From Candidatus Scalindua japonica (GTDB lineage: Bacteria; Planctomycetota; Brocadiia; Brocadiales; Scalinduaceae): a stretch of DNA of 64,000 nucleotides. Positions 37,180 to 46,511 of the stretch are shown here, in pieces. Position 1 is the first letter of the stretch. Each line of letters starts with the position of its first letter. Location: assembly GCF_002443295.1 (NCBI RefSeq), contig NZ_BAOS01000027.1, positions 62,001-126,000 on the forward strand, given 5' to 3'. The position numbers and the translations under genes were made by a program. A model generated the notes under the pieces. It saw only the letters and a program-made list of their open reading frames with translations, did not search any database and was not told the DNA's origin.

Positions 37180-38808
37180 ATGTATATGAAGAAACTGCTT
37201 ATTATAATATCTATTTTTACATTAACATTCTTTTGTTCTGTTACTGTTGGCTTTGCAGATATCTTAAAGGATATGGCAAAATTTCAACAATCTTTAGGTG
37301 ACTGGGTTGGACAAATTGACGAATTGAATAACAGAATCTCTAGTCTGGAAAGTGATAAAGCTGCCAGCGAAAAACAAACAGCAGAACTTAACCAGGGTTT
37401 GGCTAATATAGAAAATCTATTAAGCGACATGGATAAGAAAGTTGACAGAGTTGCGAATATGAGTTCGCTGGAGGGGGTAAAAGAGATCGTAAAATCATTT
37501 GAAGGGACATTGAATGTTTTTAAAAAAAGGTTTTCCAACTTGGCGAAAAGATTAGAGGACCAGGAAGTTAAAACTGCTGTACTTGAAAGGATGTATAAGA
37601 CGGCAAATAAACCATTAGACATGCTGGTGCAGGCTCTAGATGAACAGAAAAGAATTATTGACAACCTGGGTGAAAAGCTGAAAGATCAGGAAAATATAAT
37701 CATCTCTATGAAAGAAACACTACAGAAACAAACATCACCCGATGAAACCTATTTAAAGAGTATTGAAGAGATGAATACCAGATTAAATAAACTCGAAACC
37801 GGGTATGTAGTTGTTCAAAAGAAAGAGTTAAAAACTGAAACGGGGAAACATTCTTCAGAGCCAGACACTCACCATGGAAGCACTAAGGGCGAACCCCTTG
37901 CTGACTCAAGCGACCATCATGTGGAATCAGGGGCTGATACTCATGCTGCTCCAGATACTCACCAAAAGAAACCCGGAGATGCGCATGCAGTCGCTTCAGA
38001 ACCACACCATGAAATACCTAAAACGCAGAAGCATGTTTCTGCCCCAGCCGCGCATCACGAAGAACCGAAAGCACATGCAAAAAAAACAGACCTTATAGAC
38101 ATAGGAGAAGGACTATTTGTAAAAAATATAAAATTTGAACCATTTGGTTCCTCGTCTCAGATAAAAGGGAAAATTGTGAATAAGTCTGACAGGGACTATG
38201 GGATGATGGATGTTAAAATTCAAACTTTTGATAAAGAAAGTCTCCCTTTGGGGGAGCATCGATTTTCCGTCTATGGTTTTAATAAGGGTATAACCAAGTC
38301 TTTTGAAGAAATAATCGTTGGTGTCAACTCCGGAGCAATAAGCAAGTACTCTGTTTTTTCTGCCCGGATGCCACTCGTTTCCGAGACAGGAGAGAGTACA
38401 ATTAAAATTATTAATTTAGAAACTGCAGTTGCCCGTGTTGAACCAACAGAGAGAATGCCAGATAATCTGGAAGACTTGATTTTTGATAAAAAGGCCAAAC
38501 AGGCTCCTGAGAAATTGGAAGGCTTTGAAGGCACAGGCAATGGGTTTTATGTTGGCAATGTTTCATTTGAAGGCTTTGGGTCTTCAACAACAGTGAAAGG
38601 AAATATAAAGAACAATTCGGAGAACGACTTTTACAACGCTTCTTTCGTTTTGAAAGTATTTAGTAAATCTTACGGAATGCTTACCAGTCTGGATTTCTCA
38701 GTAAGAAATATTAATAAAGGAGATTCAAAAGCCTTTGAAGAGATCATTACCGGCATCCAGCCCGTTGACATAGACAGGTATGAAGTAACGTTTAAAAGTT
38801 CTTATTGA
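37180..38808 (+). CDS. Exported coiled-coil protein with His-rich linker and two FxLYD-like beta domains
   Basis: The start is ATG 37180, preceded by TTGGAG; an upstream ATG at 37090 would spoil the signal peptide. The 542-residue protein has a signal peptide (KKLLIIISIFTLTFFCSVTVGFA), a long coiled coil (about 25-220), a linker with about 20 histidines, then two related beta domains: GLFVKNIKFEPFGSSSQIKGKIVNKSDRDY and GNGFYVGNVSFEGFGSSTTVKGNIKNNSENDF, which look like FxLYD-type repeats. It has a paralogue at 46496. It converges with an SPFH gene, and their stop codons overlap by 7 bp. It is probably a periplasmic or lumenal scaffold. No enzyme motif is seen. Confidence 0.72.
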   Translation: MYMKKLLIIISIFTLTFFCSVTVGFADILKDMAKFQQSLGDWVGQIDELNNRISSLESDKAASEKQTAELNQGLANIENLLSDMDKKVDRVANMSSLEGVKEIVKSFEGTLNVFKKRFSNLAKRLEDQEVKTAVLERMYKTANKPLDMLVQALDEQKRIIDNLGEKLKDQENIIISMKETLQKQTSPDETYLKSIEEMNTRLNKLETGYVVVQKKELKTETGKHSSEPDTHHGSTKGEPLADSSDHHVESGADTHAAPDTHQKKPGDAHAVASEPHHEIPKTQKHVSAPAAHHEEPKAHAKKTDLIDIGEGLFVKNIKFEPFGSSSQIKGKIVNKSDRDYGMMDVKIQTFDKESLPLGEHRFSVYGFNKGITKSFEEIIVGVNSGAISKYSVFSARMPLVSETGESTIKIINLETAVARVEPTERMPDNLEDLIFDKKAKQAPEKLEGFEGTGNGFYVGNVSFEGFGSSTTVKGNIKNNSENDFYNASFVLKVFSKSYGMLTSLDFSVRNINKGDSKAFEEIITGIQPVDIDRYEVTFKSSY

Positions 38809-40226
38809 GAAACAGGAAACGACTGAGTCATAGATGAAGGTTCCAAGTCTTCATGAGTAGTATCATGACGTGTCTCGCCAGATGCTTCGTGACTGTGATG
38901 AGTATCTGATTCATGTCCATGTTCTTCTAATAAAGAAGCTCCGTGGTCCTGTTCTTTGTCTGTTTGATGATAAGGAGCGGAATCACGGTGTTTCAAAGGC
39001 TTTTCGTGTTCTTCTTTTCCATGTCCACCGTCATGGCCTCCTCCGTGTCCCCCCCGGTCTCTCAATACCTCAGGCAAGTCATCCGACAGTTTGAGTGACC
39101 CCGGTGAATCTTCAAGTTCCAATATGATCGGCAAGTCTCTCTCTACACCTGCCCCTAATTTAATAATCATTTCGTCTACATTAAGAAGATCCATGTCCTG
39201 AGTCGACACTACTACATTGTCCAGATTTATATTCCTGGCCGCCTCGAGCGCAACGATTAAATCTCCGCCCAGGCCCGTCATCGCCACCCTCCTTAGCCTT
39301 TCACCCTCAGCCTTTGCCCTGTCAACCAGCAGTTCTCCTGCCGCATGTCTCACATGCATGTAATGGTCTCCCTCCGCCTTCTGTTCTATCATGAACTTGT
39401 TCGCGCTGGAAACGATCTCGGTAACCTTTACATCCATTTGCGCTTTCAGGGTTACTATTTGACCATCCTTATCTGATTGAATTTTCTGTGCGAGCGCTTC
39501 GGTAGTTGCATCGATTGATTGAGTAATACCTCTCTTTTCAACAGCCCTTTCTTTCGCTATATTCAACAACTCATCTAACTCAGCAAGCTTAACATTTTTA
39601 ATCTTTCTCTCTAGTTGTGCATCAAATCTCATGTCGAGTATAAGCCAATCAATAACCTTGACGTGACGTGATTCAAGCTGGCTTGAAAGTAGGATCTTCG
39701 CTTCTTCAGCCCTTCTACGCTTCTCATCGGGGTTATAGAGGTTCTTTTCCGTCATCTTTCCTAAAACACTTCTGGCAACATCTTTTGCTTCATTTTCTAC
39801 AAATATTTTGTATCTGTCACCCGGGCCTATTTCCTGACGAATCTTGTTTGCCCTACCTTTCATTATTTGATATTTCACTATTATATCAACAGTAACGTCA
39901 TAGTCATCTGCAGTTCGTATACGTATTTCCCTCGATTCCATCTGGCCTTTCGCATTACGTGCTTCCCGTGTCAGATTAAGTGTCTGTACAGTACCATCAT
40001 ATAGATCCCATGATTCAATCTGCCGGATAAACTTATGCCAACCCGGCTTGAAGTCCTTCTGTACAACACCCCTCCTGATACCCCATATTGTTGTTTTTAC
40101 CCCTATCTGATCAATCTGTACTCTGATTATCATAAACCTTACACCAACAACAATGATTATGATAGCCATGATGATTACTATGGGTACGAAAAATTTTGCA
40201 AAAAATTTGGCCAGAAACTTTATCAT
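38802..40226 (-). CDS. SPFH/band-7 (prohibitin-like) protein with histidine-rich tail
   Basis: The 474-residue protein has an N-terminal membrane helix (FLAKFFAKFFVPIVIIMAIIIIVVGVRFM), then an SPFH domain (about 35-225; IDQIGVKTTIWG, IRTADDYDVTVDIIVKYQI), a coiled-coil stalk rich in Ala/Glu (about 225-340) and a C-terminal tail (about 395-474) packed with histidines (HGGGHDGGHG, HGHESDTHHSHE). SPFH proteins form membrane rings that organise lipid domains or control FtsH-type proteases, as HflK/C do. The His tail could bind Zn, Ni or haem-type ligands; that is inference. It follows a second SPFH gene by 94 nt. Confidence 0.82.
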   Translation of the reverse strand: MIKFLAKFFAKFFVPIVIIMAIIIIVVGVRFMIIRVQIDQIGVKTTIWGIRRGVVQKDFKPGWHKFIRQIESWDLYDGTVQTLNLTREARNAKGQMESREIRIRTADDYDVTVDIIVKYQIMKGRANKIRQEIGPGDRYKIFVENEAKDVARSVLGKMTEKNLYNPDEKRRRAEEAKILLSSQLESRHVKVIDWLILDMRFDAQLERKIKNVKLAELDELLNIAKERAVEKRGITQSIDATTEALAQKIQSDKDGQIVTLKAQMDVKVTEIVSSANKFMIEQKAEGDHYMHVRHAAGELLVDRAKAEGERLRRVAMTGLGGDLIVALEAARNINLDNVVVSTQDMDLLNVDEMIIKLGAGVERDLPIILELEDSPGSLKLSDDLPEVLRDRGGHGGGHDGGHGKEEHEKPLKHRDSAPYHQTDKEQDHGASLLEEHGHESDTHHSHEASGETRHDTTHEDLEPSSMTQSFPVSQ

Positions 40227-40320
40227 TAATTCATTCTCCTGATACTATTATATTCTATCTATTACAAAAAACCCCGATAAACACAAAATATAATTACTCA
40301 AAACTGGATATATTATATTG

Positions 40321-41577
40321 TTAGTGCCCGTGTCCTGAAGGCTTGCCTTGTCCACCATGACCACCTGAAGAGGCTTCGTGTTCTGATGGCTTACCATGTG
40401 GCGCCGTATTTTTTTTATTGCCAGAAGGCGTACTTTCTTTCTTTACCTCAGGATTCCGCACGTCGCCAGATTGCCATAGTTGTTTTTCCCTTATAAGTTG
40501 AGGTATTTCTTCAGACGCCTTTAAAACCGGTGTTCCTATTATCGTCGCCTTGCGCAATCTTCTGGCATACTCCATTTTAACGAGATTGCGGCCGCCAGCA
40601 CCCTCGAGTGCCTTTTTAAGGGCGTAAATACCCTCAGCTTCTGCCTTCTTCACCGCAAGTATTGATGCCGCTTCTTTTTCCAGTCTATCATAATCCGCAT
40701 CCGCATCAAGAAACGCCTTGATAAGGTATGCTCTGCCGGCATCCTTTATTTTGTCCGCCTCAGCTCTCGCGTCTATTTCCATCTGATGCAGTGTACCCCT
40801 GAACCTTGATATTGCCACATCGAGTTTCTTGGTTTCTTCAGTAACGACCCTGTCCTGGTTCTTTTCGGCAGCAGATGCTCTCTGTACCTGCTCTTCTACT
40901 TCTTTGTCTGCAAGCCTTCTTTCGTGGATCTTCTCCGCGTATTCCCTGTAATATCGATAATCGATAAAAGTCAAAGAAGTTACAAATATTCCATGCGGAT
41001 TCAATAATTTGTTAAGTTCTTTTTCAGATGTCTTTATCTTTTCCATTCTCTTTACTGAATCGGGAAATTCACTTATAGACAGTTCTCCAAATTCATACCT
41101 ACAAATAGTTCTTGCATAATCCCATATCCACTTCTCTTTAAATTCCTCACCAATACCGGTATCTTGAACAATCTTATTTGCCAGATTCGAAAGTAATTTA
41201 TACTGTATAATCAAGTCAATACTTACGTCACCACCATCACGTGTCTTAAGTATAATAGGGTTACCCTGAGGGAAATCTTCAGATATATTCGATGAAGTCA
41301 TAGGCTCTTTCTGCTCTTGTTTATCAAGAATATAGAGATCCTGAATAAATGGATAGTAGATTACAGCGCCGGCGCGATCTATAGCTTTAATATGGCCGGT
41401 AATGTTATTGATAATCACTGCAACTTCGTCAGCCTGTATCTCCTTCCATGTCAACTTTCTGCCACCTACAACCAGTAAAACGACCAATGCAATAGGCACA
41501 ATAACGAAAAATATCATTTTCTTAGAAACAATCGGCGTCTTTTTTTTAACTCCTTTTGGGTTAAAGCTTTTTTCCAT
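40321..41577 (-). CDS. SPFH/band-7 (prohibitin-like) protein, second copy
   Basis: The 418-residue protein has a membrane helix (about 19-41, KKMIFFVIVPIALVVLLVVGG), the SPFH domain (IQADEVAVIINNITG, RDGGDVSIDLIIQYKLL), a coiled stalk and a short Gly/His-rich tail (GGHGGQGKPSGHGH). The pair of related SPFH genes recalls HflK and HflC, which assemble together, so a hetero-ring is likely. No FtsH gene is adjacent. It follows the acidic membrane protein gene by 64 nt on the same strand. Confidence 0.82.
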   Translation of the reverse strand: MEKSFNPKGVKKKTPIVSKKMIFFVIVPIALVVLLVVGGRKLTWKEIQADEVAVIINNITGHIKAIDRAGAVIYYPFIQDLYILDKQEQKEPMTSSNISEDFPQGNPIILKTRDGGDVSIDLIIQYKLLSNLANKIVQDTGIGEEFKEKWIWDYARTICRYEFGELSISEFPDSVKRMEKIKTSEKELNKLLNPHGIFVTSLTFIDYRYYREYAEKIHERRLADKEVEEQVQRASAAEKNQDRVVTEETKKLDVAISRFRGTLHQMEIDARAEADKIKDAGRAYLIKAFLDADADYDRLEKEAASILAVKKAEAEGIYALKKALEGAGGRNLVKMEYARRLRKATIIGTPVLKASEEIPQLIREKQLWQSGDVRNPEVKKESTPSGNKKNTAPHGKPSEHEASSGGHGGQGKPSGHGH

Positions 41578-41641
41578 TTCGAATCTCTATGATTATAAAA
41601 TTTTATACTTAATATAATTATAAGTTGTTTTTATACATACG

Positions 41642-42277
41642 CTAACGACCCATATAGGGAGGTATGGTTATGCCAAGCACCTTAATCGCAAATTTTTTAT
41701 TCTTCAAGCCAAATTGTACTTTTCCTTTTCCTGTAATAAGGGAGACAACGGTAATGAAAGGTAGCACAACGGGAAGTAATATGAAGAGTATACATAAAGA
41801 TAGCAACGTTATCGGTAAAACAATTGAAATCAAAGGAAAGGCAATCAGCACAACTACTGTTACTATTAAAAGCCCGAATACTATGGCAGGGGGCAAAAGA
41901 AAAATGGAAAAGATAGCTGTTAAAAACTTCTTAAACTTGCTTTCGATCTTTTGCCCAAAAATGAAAACTCCGGAAGATATAACTTCTCCTTTCTCAAGAG
42001 TTTCCCCTGTTCCAACACTAACTTCTTCTTCCTTTTCTGCAGGCGGAACCTCTTCCGCTGCTTTTTCTTCTGGAGGTGTAGTTTTTTCAGCTACCGCATC
42101 ATCCTTATTTTCTTCTATCACAGGCGAAGCATCTTCTGTCGCTACGCTAACCGCCAGTTCTCCTTCTGAAGAGGATGGTTCTTCGGTTGTGGCTTCAACT
42201 ATCTCTTCCTCTTTTAAAGCGGGGGTTTCTTCCGCCGTTTCAACTACCTGTTGTTTTTTCTTTTTCCTCTTCCACAT
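41642..42277 (-). CDS. Membrane protein with long acidic N-terminus
   Basis: The 211-residue protein begins WKRKKKKQQ and then carries about 90 residues dominated by Glu, Ala, Thr, Pro and Val (low complexity, highly acidic). The second half has two or three hydrophobic segments (about 115-185, FKKFLTAIFSIFLLPPAIVFGLLIVTVVVLIAF) and ends GITIPPYMGR. It is the first gene of the three-gene SPFH operon. It may be an anchor or assembly factor for the SPFH ring, but no family was recognised. Sequence of this kind diverges fast, so homologues may be hard to find. Confidence 0.6.
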   Translation of the reverse strand: MWKRKKKKQQVVETAEETPALKEEEIVEATTEEPSSSEGELAVSVATEDASPVIEENKDDAVAEKTTPPEEKAAEEVPPAEKEEEVSVGTGETLEKGEVISSGVFIFGQKIESKFKKFLTAIFSIFLLPPAIVFGLLIVTVVVLIAFPLISIVLPITLLSLCILFILLPVVLPFITVVSLITGKGKVQFGLKNKKFAIKVLGITIPPYMGR

Positions 42278-42394
42278 TCTTAAGATAATCTAATATATAT
42301 ATTTAAGCAAGTATCTTACCTTGACATTGGGATTATTAACCGATATTATTTACTTGTCCGACTAAAAGATAGGCGGAGTCAAGCAGTTAATTTT

Positions 42395-43921
42395 ATGTTA
42401 AAAAAACTTAAAGTCAAGCGAAATTTACAAGTTATGAAAACACAATATTACCCGATATTCAGTGAATTCAAGGATCTGTCTAAGAAAGGGAATGTAATAC
42501 CTGTATACCGCCAACTGTTTGCGGATACCCTGACTCCTGTGTCCGCATTTCAGAAGGTTTCAGATGCAGATTACGCATTTCTTCTGGAAAGTGCGGATGG
42601 TGGAGAAAAAATAGCAAGATATTCACTAATAGGCAGTAATCCATTTTCAGGGTTCAAATGTAAAGGCGTTAACGTAGAAATATTTAACAATAAAGAGATT
42701 ACGCGTATAGAAACCAAAGATCCATTTAAGGTGCTGGAACAACAGATTAGTAAGTTCTTTCCTGTACACATAAACGGATTACCGGACTTTTTTGGTGGCG
42801 CAGTAGGATACGCTTCCTATGACTCTGTACGCTATATTGAAAATCTGCCTGATACAACAACCGACGACTTAGATCTGCCGGATATGTACTTTATGTTCTA
42901 TGATGTAATTATTGTATTTGACCACTTAAATAAAACGATAAAAGTAGTTTGTGCGGCTTATCTCGACGAAAGAGACCTTAAAGATGTTTATCAAGAGGCA
43001 GTTGACAAAATAGATAGTGTTATTGATAAACTCCGTACTCCTGTAATGACTTTGAGCGATGATATTAGAGAAAAAGGTGATCTTAACTTAAAATTTTCAT
43101 CGAATATTACGAAACCTGATTTTCTCCAGGCCGTTGAAACCTGTAAAGAGTATATTTGTGCGGGAGATATAATACAGGCGGTCCTTTCTCAACGCCTTCA
43201 AACGCAGATTAGTGCTAATCCTGTTAATATTTATCGCACATTAAGGGTAATCAATCCCTCTCCATATATGTTTTATGTAAAGATGAAAGATTTAGAGTTA
43301 ATTGGTTCCTCTCCAGAAGTCATGGTAAAAGTGGAAGACGGAAGTATTAATGTAAGGCCAATAGCGGGGACTAGAAGACGCGGGCGTACAGAAGAAGAAG
43401 ATGGGCTGTTAGCCAGGGAATTATTATCAGACCCTAAAGAGCTTGCCGAACACATCATGCTTCTTGATTTAGGGAGGAATGATGTTGGAAGCGTTTCAAA
43501 ATACGATAGCGTTTCTATTGACGAAAAAATGGTAATAGAGAAATACTCGCACGTAATGCATATCACATCTAGTGTCAGAGGTAAATTAAGGAATGATAAA
43601 AACGCCTTTGACGGTTTAAGGGCCTGTCTGCCAGCAGGTACCTTATCAGGAGCCCCGAAAGTGAGGGCGATGGAGATAATAGATGAATTAGAACAAACTC
43701 GACGTGGCCCATACGGCGGCGCTGTAGGCTATATAACCTTTTCCGGAGATATAAACACATGTATTACCATAAGGACCATTGTCTTGAAAAACAGTAAAGA
43801 TGCGTATATACAAGCCGGTGCGGGTATCGTCGCGGACTCGGTCCCTGAGATGGAATATCAGGAAACTCTTAATAAGGCAAGGGGATTACTAAGGGCAATA
43901 GAAGTCGCTGAGAGTATTTGA
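42395..43921 (+). CDS. trpE: Anthranilate synthase component I
   Basis: The 508-residue length and sequence are those of TrpE: SADGGEKIARYSLIGSNPF, the catalytic chorismate-binding domain with QAVLSQRLQTQISANPVNIYRTLRVINPSPYMFYVKM, IAGTRRRGRTEEED, ELLSDPKELAEHIMLLDLGRNDVG and PAGTLSGAPKVRAMEIIDELE. With TrpG it makes anthranilate, the first step to tryptophan. The E-L-x-S-P feedback region is around LLESADGGEK, which suggests tryptophan inhibition. An internal ATG at 42434 is a possible start, giving 495 residues. No trpG, or other trp gene, is next to it. Confidence 0.94.
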   Translation: MLKKLKVKRNLQVMKTQYYPIFSEFKDLSKKGNVIPVYRQLFADTLTPVSAFQKVSDADYAFLLESADGGEKIARYSLIGSNPFSGFKCKGVNVEIFNNKEITRIETKDPFKVLEQQISKFFPVHINGLPDFFGGAVGYASYDSVRYIENLPDTTTDDLDLPDMYFMFYDVIIVFDHLNKTIKVVCAAYLDERDLKDVYQEAVDKIDSVIDKLRTPVMTLSDDIREKGDLNLKFSSNITKPDFLQAVETCKEYICAGDIIQAVLSQRLQTQISANPVNIYRTLRVINPSPYMFYVKMKDLELIGSSPEVMVKVEDGSINVRPIAGTRRRGRTEEEDGLLARELLSDPKELAEHIMLLDLGRNDVGSVSKYDSVSIDEKMVIEKYSHVMHITSSVRGKLRNDKNAFDGLRACLPAGTLSGAPKVRAMEIIDELEQTRRGPYGGAVGYITFSGDINTCITIRTIVLKNSKDAYIQAGAGIVADSVPEMEYQETLNKARGLLRAIEVAESI

Positions 43922-43976
43922 GAACATTCACAATAATTAACTAAATATCTGTAAAGAATCAGAAAGGTGGTTAAAA

Positions 43977-44726
43977 ATGATAGCGAGGACAGCAAATCCG
44001 GCTTTAAACAAAAATACTTTTTCTCAAGTTAGAGGCTTTTCGCTGAAAGATAATTTGATGACGCTTCAAGGAACAGTTAACAAGACTGGTATATTGCTGT
44101 TTCTTGCATTGTTGTCCGCGATGTGGGTATGGCGTCAATTTTTCATTTACGAAGCACCTCAAATTTCATTGTATATAATGGGAGGAGCAATTGGAGGTTT
44201 CATTGCCGCAATGGTAGCGATCTTCAAACCAACGACAGCACCAATAGTAGCGCCGATTTATGCTTTATTGGAAGGATTATTTTTAGGCGGAATTTCTTCT
44301 TTTATGGAAGCACGTTTCCCGGGAATAGTGCTCCAGGCTGTAGGGCTTACTTTTGGAACTTTATTTGCACTTTTGTTTGCTTATAAATCCGGATTAATTA
44401 GGGCAACTGAAAATTTTAAGCTTGGCGTCACGGCAGCAACGGGTGGAATTTTCCTGATGTACATGATGAGCTTTATCCTTGGTTTTTTTGGAATGAGTGT
44501 CCCATTCCTTCATGGCAACGGTATTATTGGAATTGGTGTTAGTGGTTTCATTGTTGTTATTGCGGCCCTTAATCTGGTCCTTGATTTTGACTTTATTGAA
44601 CATGGAGTGGAGCAGGGGGCCCCCAAATTTATGGAATGGAGGGCTGCACTGGGACTTATGATCACTCTTGTCTGGCTATACATTGAAATCCTCCATCTCC
44701 TATCCAAGTTGAGAAGCCGGGAGTAG
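43977..44726 (+). CDS. Bax inhibitor-1 / YccA family membrane protein
   Basis: The 249-residue protein has seven or so hydrophobic helices and the start MIARTANPALNKNTF typical of the YccA-like Bax1-I group. The ALLEGLFLGGISSFME stretch and the C-terminal D-x-DF-x-E-x-GV-x-QGAPKFMEWRAALGL are hallmarks; the two aspartates there match the pH/calcium site of TMBIM proteins. Relatives are calcium-leak channels, and YccA in E. coli inhibits FtsH. The location in a neighbourhood with SPFH proteins (partners of FtsH in other bacteria) is interesting. A GAAAGG site precedes the ATG. Confidence 0.88.
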   Translation: MIARTANPALNKNTFSQVRGFSLKDNLMTLQGTVNKTGILLFLALLSAMWVWRQFFIYEAPQISLYIMGGAIGGFIAAMVAIFKPTTAPIVAPIYALLEGLFLGGISSFMEARFPGIVLQAVGLTFGTLFALLFAYKSGLIRATENFKLGVTAATGGIFLMYMMSFILGFFGMSVPFLHGNGIIGIGVSGFIVVIAALNLVLDFDFIEHGVEQGAPKFMEWRAALGLMITLVWLYIEILHLLSKLRSRE

Positions 44727-44801
44727 GGAGAGCATTGCCCACCTACCGCTAAAAAGCTGTAGCACAAATCTCTCAATTTATATTAGAAAGGAAACGAGTT
44801 G

Positions 44802-44963
44802 GTGTTAATTGCAAGATTTTTGCAACTCTTAGGCATGCTCTTATTGGTAGAAGGCCTTTATCTTGGCATTGTTAAGCATTCCATGAACCTGGAAATTATG
44901 TGTGTTGGGCTTGGTATTGGATCCTTCTATGCGGGAAGATGGTTACAGGGGAGAGGAAATTAA
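44802..44963 (+). CDS. Small membrane protein (53 residues)
   Basis: A GTG at 44802 (or TTG 44799) follows GAAAGGAAA at the correct spacing. The 53-residue product (VLIARFLQLLGMLLLVEGLYLG, then ...IMCVGLGIGSFYAGRWLQGRGN) has two hydrophobic helices separated by a polar turn. The well-placed ribosome site, 75 nt after the Bax1-I gene, makes it a likely real gene. It may be in the same transcript. No family recognised. Confidence 0.6.
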   Translation: MLIARFLQLLGMLLLVEGLYLGIVKHSMNLEIMCVGLGIGSFYAGRWLQGRGN

Positions 44964-45140
44964 AATCCCTCCTAAACCCATTTAATGTCCGAATGACTTT
45001 GGCCGGGTAGGGAACGTGAGCCATATACAACTATATGGTCTGTAGCTCAAACATTTAGAACAGTGCTACTTAAAACAGTCTAAGCACAATATTATCAACG
45101 GCTAATAGATAGAAGCCCCAATTTAAGGTAACATACTGTT

Positions 45141-46511
45141 ATGCGTAAACAGACGTACGAAGATATATCCAAAGAACAGGTGGAAAACTGGGACAAAAAG
45201 TACCTGTGGCATCCTTTTACACAGATGAGGGATTTTGCCAGGGAAGAACCGTTAATTATCGTGGATGGTAAAGGGGTTATTTTAAGAGATATTAACGGCA
45301 AAGAGTATATAGACGGCATATCTTCCATGTGGTGTAACATACATGGCCATAGACGGGAAGAGATTGACAATGCTATAAAAGACCAGCTTGATAAAGTCGC
45401 TCATACAACATTGCTGGGTATGTCAAATATACCTTCGGTAAAATTGGCAAAACGGCTGGTGGAGATAACACCGGAAGGGTTAAACAAAGTATTTTATTCT
45501 GATAATGGCTCCAACGCGATTGAAATAGCAATAAAAATGGCATTTCAATATTGGCAGTACAAAGGTTATAAAGAGAAGATAAACTATGCAACTTTGCAAT
45601 ATGGATATCACGGTGATTCCCTTGGTGCGGTAGGTGTTAGTGGTATAGATATATTTCATTCCGTCTTCAAACCTCTTTTGCTTAAATCATTCATCGCGCC
45701 ATCACCGTATTGTTACAGGTGTCCATATGGTAAAGACAAAACGTCATGCTCGCTTGAATGTTTAGAGAAACTGGAAGAGGTATTATCACAAAATTCAGAT
45801 ACATTGGCAGCAATGGTTATGGAACCGCTTGTGCAAGGTGCTGGAGGCATGATTGTCCACCCGGATGGCTATCTGTCCGGTGTGAAAGATTTATGTAAAA
45901 GGTATAATACTCTTCTTATTGCGGATGAGGTACTGGTCGGTTTTGGGCGTACAGGAAAAATGTTCGCGTGTGAACATGAAGAGGTGACACCCGATATATT
46001 AACTGTCTCCAAAGGTTTAAATGGTGGCTATATGCCTCTGGCTGCCACTCTGACTACAGACGAAATTTATAATGCGTTTCTCGGTAAACATAGTGAACAG
46101 AAAACTTTTTTCCATGGCCATACATATACCGGTAACCCGTTAGCATGTGCAGCCGCTCTTGCGAATATTAATATATTTGAAAAAGAAAATGTCTTAGGTG
46201 GGCTTGTTCCAAAGATAAGAGGTTTACAGGAAAAGCTTGAACAATTGAAGCAAGTCAAGTCCGTAGGCGACGTGCGGCAATGTGGGCTGATTGCCGGTGT
46301 CGAATTGGTTAAAAACAGGGAGACAAAGGAGCCATATTCGTGGGAAGAGAAAACAGGTATTAAGGTCTGCCTTGAAGCAAGGAAACGAGGTTTAATTATC
46401 AGGCCATTAAACAATGTCCTGGTAATTATGCCTCCATTAAGTATTAACATTTCCCAATTGAATAACATGATGGAAATCATATACGAATCGTTGGTGTGTG
46501 CGACAGGGTGA
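45141..46511 (+). CDS. bioA: Adenosylmethionine-8-amino-7-oxononanoate aminotransferase
   Basis: The 456-residue class III aminotransferase has WHPFTQMRDFAREEPL, the BioA-specific N-terminal substrate motif, SSMWCNIHGH, a cysteine-rich insert (CYRCPYGKDKTSCSLECLEKL) and the PLP Lys in TVSKGLNGGYMPLAAT. It makes 7,8-diaminopelargonate from KAPA and SAM in biotin synthesis. The biotin is needed by acetyl-CoA carboxylase, whose AccD is in this window. No other bio genes are adjacent. The end overlaps the longest frame of the next gene by 16 nt. Confidence 0.93.
   Translation: MRKQTYEDISKEQVENWDKKYLWHPFTQMRDFAREEPLIIVDGKGVILRDINGKEYIDGISSMWCNIHGHRREEIDNAIKDQLDKVAHTTLLGMSNIPSVKLAKRLVEITPEGLNKVFYSDNGSNAIEIAIKMAFQYWQYKGYKEKINYATLQYGYHGDSLGAVGVSGIDIFHSVFKPLLLKSFIAPSPYCYRCPYGKDKTSCSLECLEKLEEVLSQNSDTLAAMVMEPLVQGAGGMIVHPDGYLSGVKDLCKRYNTLLIADEVLVGFGRTGKMFACEHEEVTPDILTVSKGLNGGYMPLAATLTTDEIYNAFLGKHSEQKTFFHGHTYTGNPLACAAALANINIFEKENVLGGLVPKIRGLQEKLEQLKQVKSVGDVRQCGLIAGVELVKNRETKEPYSWEEKTGIKVCLEARKRGLIIRPLNNVLVIMPPLSINISQLNNMMEIIYESLVCATG

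Noticed and set aside
41664-42293. 209-codon plus-strand frame opposite the acidic membrane protein
   Set aside because: Serine/threonine-rich shadow of a low-complexity acidic gene. The minus-strand frame has hydrophobic helices and operon context, so it is favoured.
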